Source: Devosiaceae bacterium
GTDB lineage: Bacteria > Pseudomonadota > Alphaproteobacteria > Rhizobiales > Devosiaceae
Length of the DNA: 46,206 bases
Direction of reading: 5' to 3'
NCBI GenBank assembly: GCA_021648585.1
Contig: JAKISM010000001.1
Span: forward strand, 1 to 46,206
Each line of letters starts with the position of its first letter. Position 1 is the first letter of the stretch. Positions 44,808 through 46,206 of the stretch are shown here, in pieces. Below the pieces are notes generated by a model. That model was not told the origin of the DNA. It saw only the letters and a program-made list of their open reading frames with translations, and ran no database searches. The position numbers and the translations under genes were made by a program.

Positions 44808-45212
44808 ATGGATAAATATAAAAGAATAATTTCGTTTCTTTTTGTAGGTGGCAGTGCAGCACTAGTAAATTGGCTTGCACGGATTGCCCTTTCAAATTTT
44901 ATGCAATATGAATTGGCGGTATTCTTTGCCTATATAATCGGTATGATAGTTGGATATATCGGATATCGCTTTTTAGTCTATAAAGCATCTAGCCATTCGA
45001 TTGGCGCAGAAATTTTACGCTTCATTGCAGTTAATGCAATTTCTGGGGTGTTTGTAATATTGTTTGCTAGCCTATTAATGCGAGTAATTCTTCCATACTT
45101 TGGCCTAAGCCTATATGTCGAAGAAGTAGGGCACGCTATCGCCATTGCACTTGGTGCGGTGATTAATTATCATGCTCATGCCCGCATTACTTTTGCGAAC
45201 AAAAATAGTTAA
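44808..45212 (+). CDS. GtrA-like flippase family protein
   Basis: GtrA family proteins are small four-helix membrane proteins thought to help move polyprenyl-phosphate-linked sugars across the inner membrane. The 134-residue product starts MDKYKRIISFLFVGGSAALVN, has the typical YIGMIVGYIGYRFLVYK loop, and ends INYHAHARITFANKNS. I chose the ATG at 44808, four bases after the HAD-UbiA stop, rather than starts inside that gene. The tight linkage supports a joint role in lipid-linked sugar handling. Confidence 0.85.
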   Translation: MDKYKRIISFLFVGGSAALVNWLARIALSNFMQYELAVFFAYIIGMIVGYIGYRFLVYKASSHSIGAEILRFIAVNAISGVFVILFASLLMRVILPYFGLSLYVEEVGHAIAIALGAVINYHAHARITFANKNS

Positions 45213-45216
45213 ACAT

Positions 45217-46206
45217 TTAAGTTGTAGTTGCTAAAATCACCATAGTTACAACATTTAATATTAAGCCAAAACTCACTAGCGCACCAAACAGAGGCAGCAT
45301 ATCTTTACGTAAAGCGGTTGCTAAAATTATAAAAGCCACAGGCAACCAATCAAGCGTATAGCGCTGAACATTATATTGGCTAGTGCCATTTGAGTGGTAG
45401 AATAATGTGATGCCAATAATTATAAGGCTAACAATCACTCCAATAATAATCACTCTTAGTGAGAAGATAGTATTTTCAGAAATTTGAGATTTTTTAGCTA
45501 TTGGAGTTAAAGCTAAGAAAAACAAAAACGGACTAGCGACTAATAAAGCAGCTCCTTTTGGGTCAAGCGAGCCAATATCATTAAGGTATTTGCCAACAAA
45601 CTCTATGTCTAACCCCTGAAACAATAAATGAGTAATGTTGAACAAGAAATAATCAGCGTTAAATACGCCTAAATCCAATAAGCGATTATATATAAAATTG
45701 CCAGCTGCACTAACTTCTGATGGCTCAAGATATTGATATCCTGTGTCCATTATACTGCCAAAGCGCAAATAATTATAGATAAAATAAATGCTAATGGCAA
45801 AAGCAATTGGAATTGCCATAGAGATAAATTTTAATAATCTATCACGATTAATAGTGAATAATGGCAAACCATCTTCTATAAGAATAGCAAAAATAAATGG
45901 CGCAATCAGAATTGTCATTTGCCTTGATAAGAAAGAACAGCCAACTAATATTCCCGCAAATATTGCAGCTCTATAACTATCCCTTTTATTCAGCACATAA
46001 TATAGCGCAAGGCTAAGGCTAAAAAAGGAAATGCTCTGGGCAAAAAACCAAACCCTATCACCTCTAATTATCACATATAATAATGGTGATGAAAAAAGTA
46101 TGGCAATGACAAATAGAAAAGCGATTGATTTATCTTTGCCAAGCCTACGAATTATCTTCCACCAGACAAACCCTGTTGCCAAAAATACAATTATAGAAAT
46201 TGCAAT
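45217..46206 (-). CDS. Multi-spanning membrane glycosyltransferase-like protein (5' truncated by window)
   Basis: The minus-strand frame runs open to the window end, so the N-terminus is missing. The visible ~330 residues hold about eight hydrophobic helices separated by short loops, such as SFLSRQMTILIAPFIFAIL, and a loop with YNYLRFGSIMDTGYQYLEPS. This pattern resembles C-type (GT39/ArnT-like) glycosyltransferases and related polyprenyl-phosphate-sugar users. The catalytic acidic loop expected near the N-terminus lies outside the window, so the family is not certain. It converges on gtrA with a four-base gap. Confidence 0.6.
   Translation of the reverse strand: MAISIIVFLATGFVWWKIIRRLGKDKSIAFLFVIAILFSSPLLYVIIRGDRVWFFAQSISFFSLSLALYYVLNKRDSYRAAIFAGILVGCSFLSRQMTILIAPFIFAILIEDGLPLFTINRDRLLKFISMAIPIAFAISIYFIYNYLRFGSIMDTGYQYLEPSEVSAAGNFIYNRLLDLGVFNADYFLFNITHLLFQGLDIEFVGKYLNDIGSLDPKGAALLVASPFLFFLALTPIAKKSQISENTIFSLRVIIIGVIVSLIIIGITLFYHSNGTSQYNVQRYTLDWLPVAFIILATALRKDMLPLFGALVSFGLILNVVTMVILATTT

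Overview
This window is one contiguous piece of an AT-rich (roughly 60% A+T by eye) alphaproteobacterial chromosome. The gene order (nuoF-N, birA, RNase J, proS, lolC-lolD, dnaE; then rpsB-tsf-pyrH-frr-uppS-cdsA-rseP-bamA-lpxD-fabZ-lpxA-lpxB; then gltA and gltX) resembles Hyphomicrobiales (Rhizobiales) and relatives. The short bacterial ProRS, the ribosomal protein S2 with a C-terminal helix-hairpin-helix extension, and RNase J next to the complex I operon agree with this. Coding density is very high, with many overlapping or TAATG-type gene junctions. I see no tRNA, rRNA, CRISPR array, prophage or transposase gene.

Layout. 1-9237 and on to 10694: the distal part of the complex I operon (nuoF is cut by the window start). 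10695-16626: birA, RNase J, proS, lolC, lolD, all on the plus strand and nearly contiguous. 16627-18733: a less conserved segment holding a dispersed-repeat-like sequence, a minus-strand carboxylate-amine ligase, a three-hairpin repeat, a LexA-type box, a 32-residue membrane peptide and a four-helix membrane protein. 18734-22177: dnaE. 22377-34476: translation factors, UMP kinase, then undecaprenyl, phospholipid, outer-membrane and lipid A genes. 34480-37369: gltA and gltX on the minus strand. 37474-42433: comEC, a secreted DUF4344-like metallopeptidase, and an ABC-F ATPase. 42679-46206: ndk, then a HAD-UbiA fusion, GtrA and a membrane glycosyltransferase-like gene cut by the window end.

The most interesting point is at 18135-18290. 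A direct repeat GAAC-N7-GAAC, the form of the alphaproteobacterial LexA operator, lies exactly in the spacer of a plausible promoter. That promoter precedes a previously easy-to-miss 32-codon gene for a single-pass membrane peptide, which resembles in size, topology and control the SOS-induced division inhibitor SidA of Caulobacter. The replicative polymerase gene dnaE lies downstream on the same strand with only 36 and 26 base gaps, so it may share this transcript.

Other notable points: BamA appears to lack its first POTRA domain; two copies of a ~110-bp three-palindrome repeat occur in opposite orientation; lpxI and dxr are missing from places where they are common in relatives; and the HAD-UbiA fusion suggests polyprenyl-phosphate pentose synthesis feeding a membrane glycosylation module.
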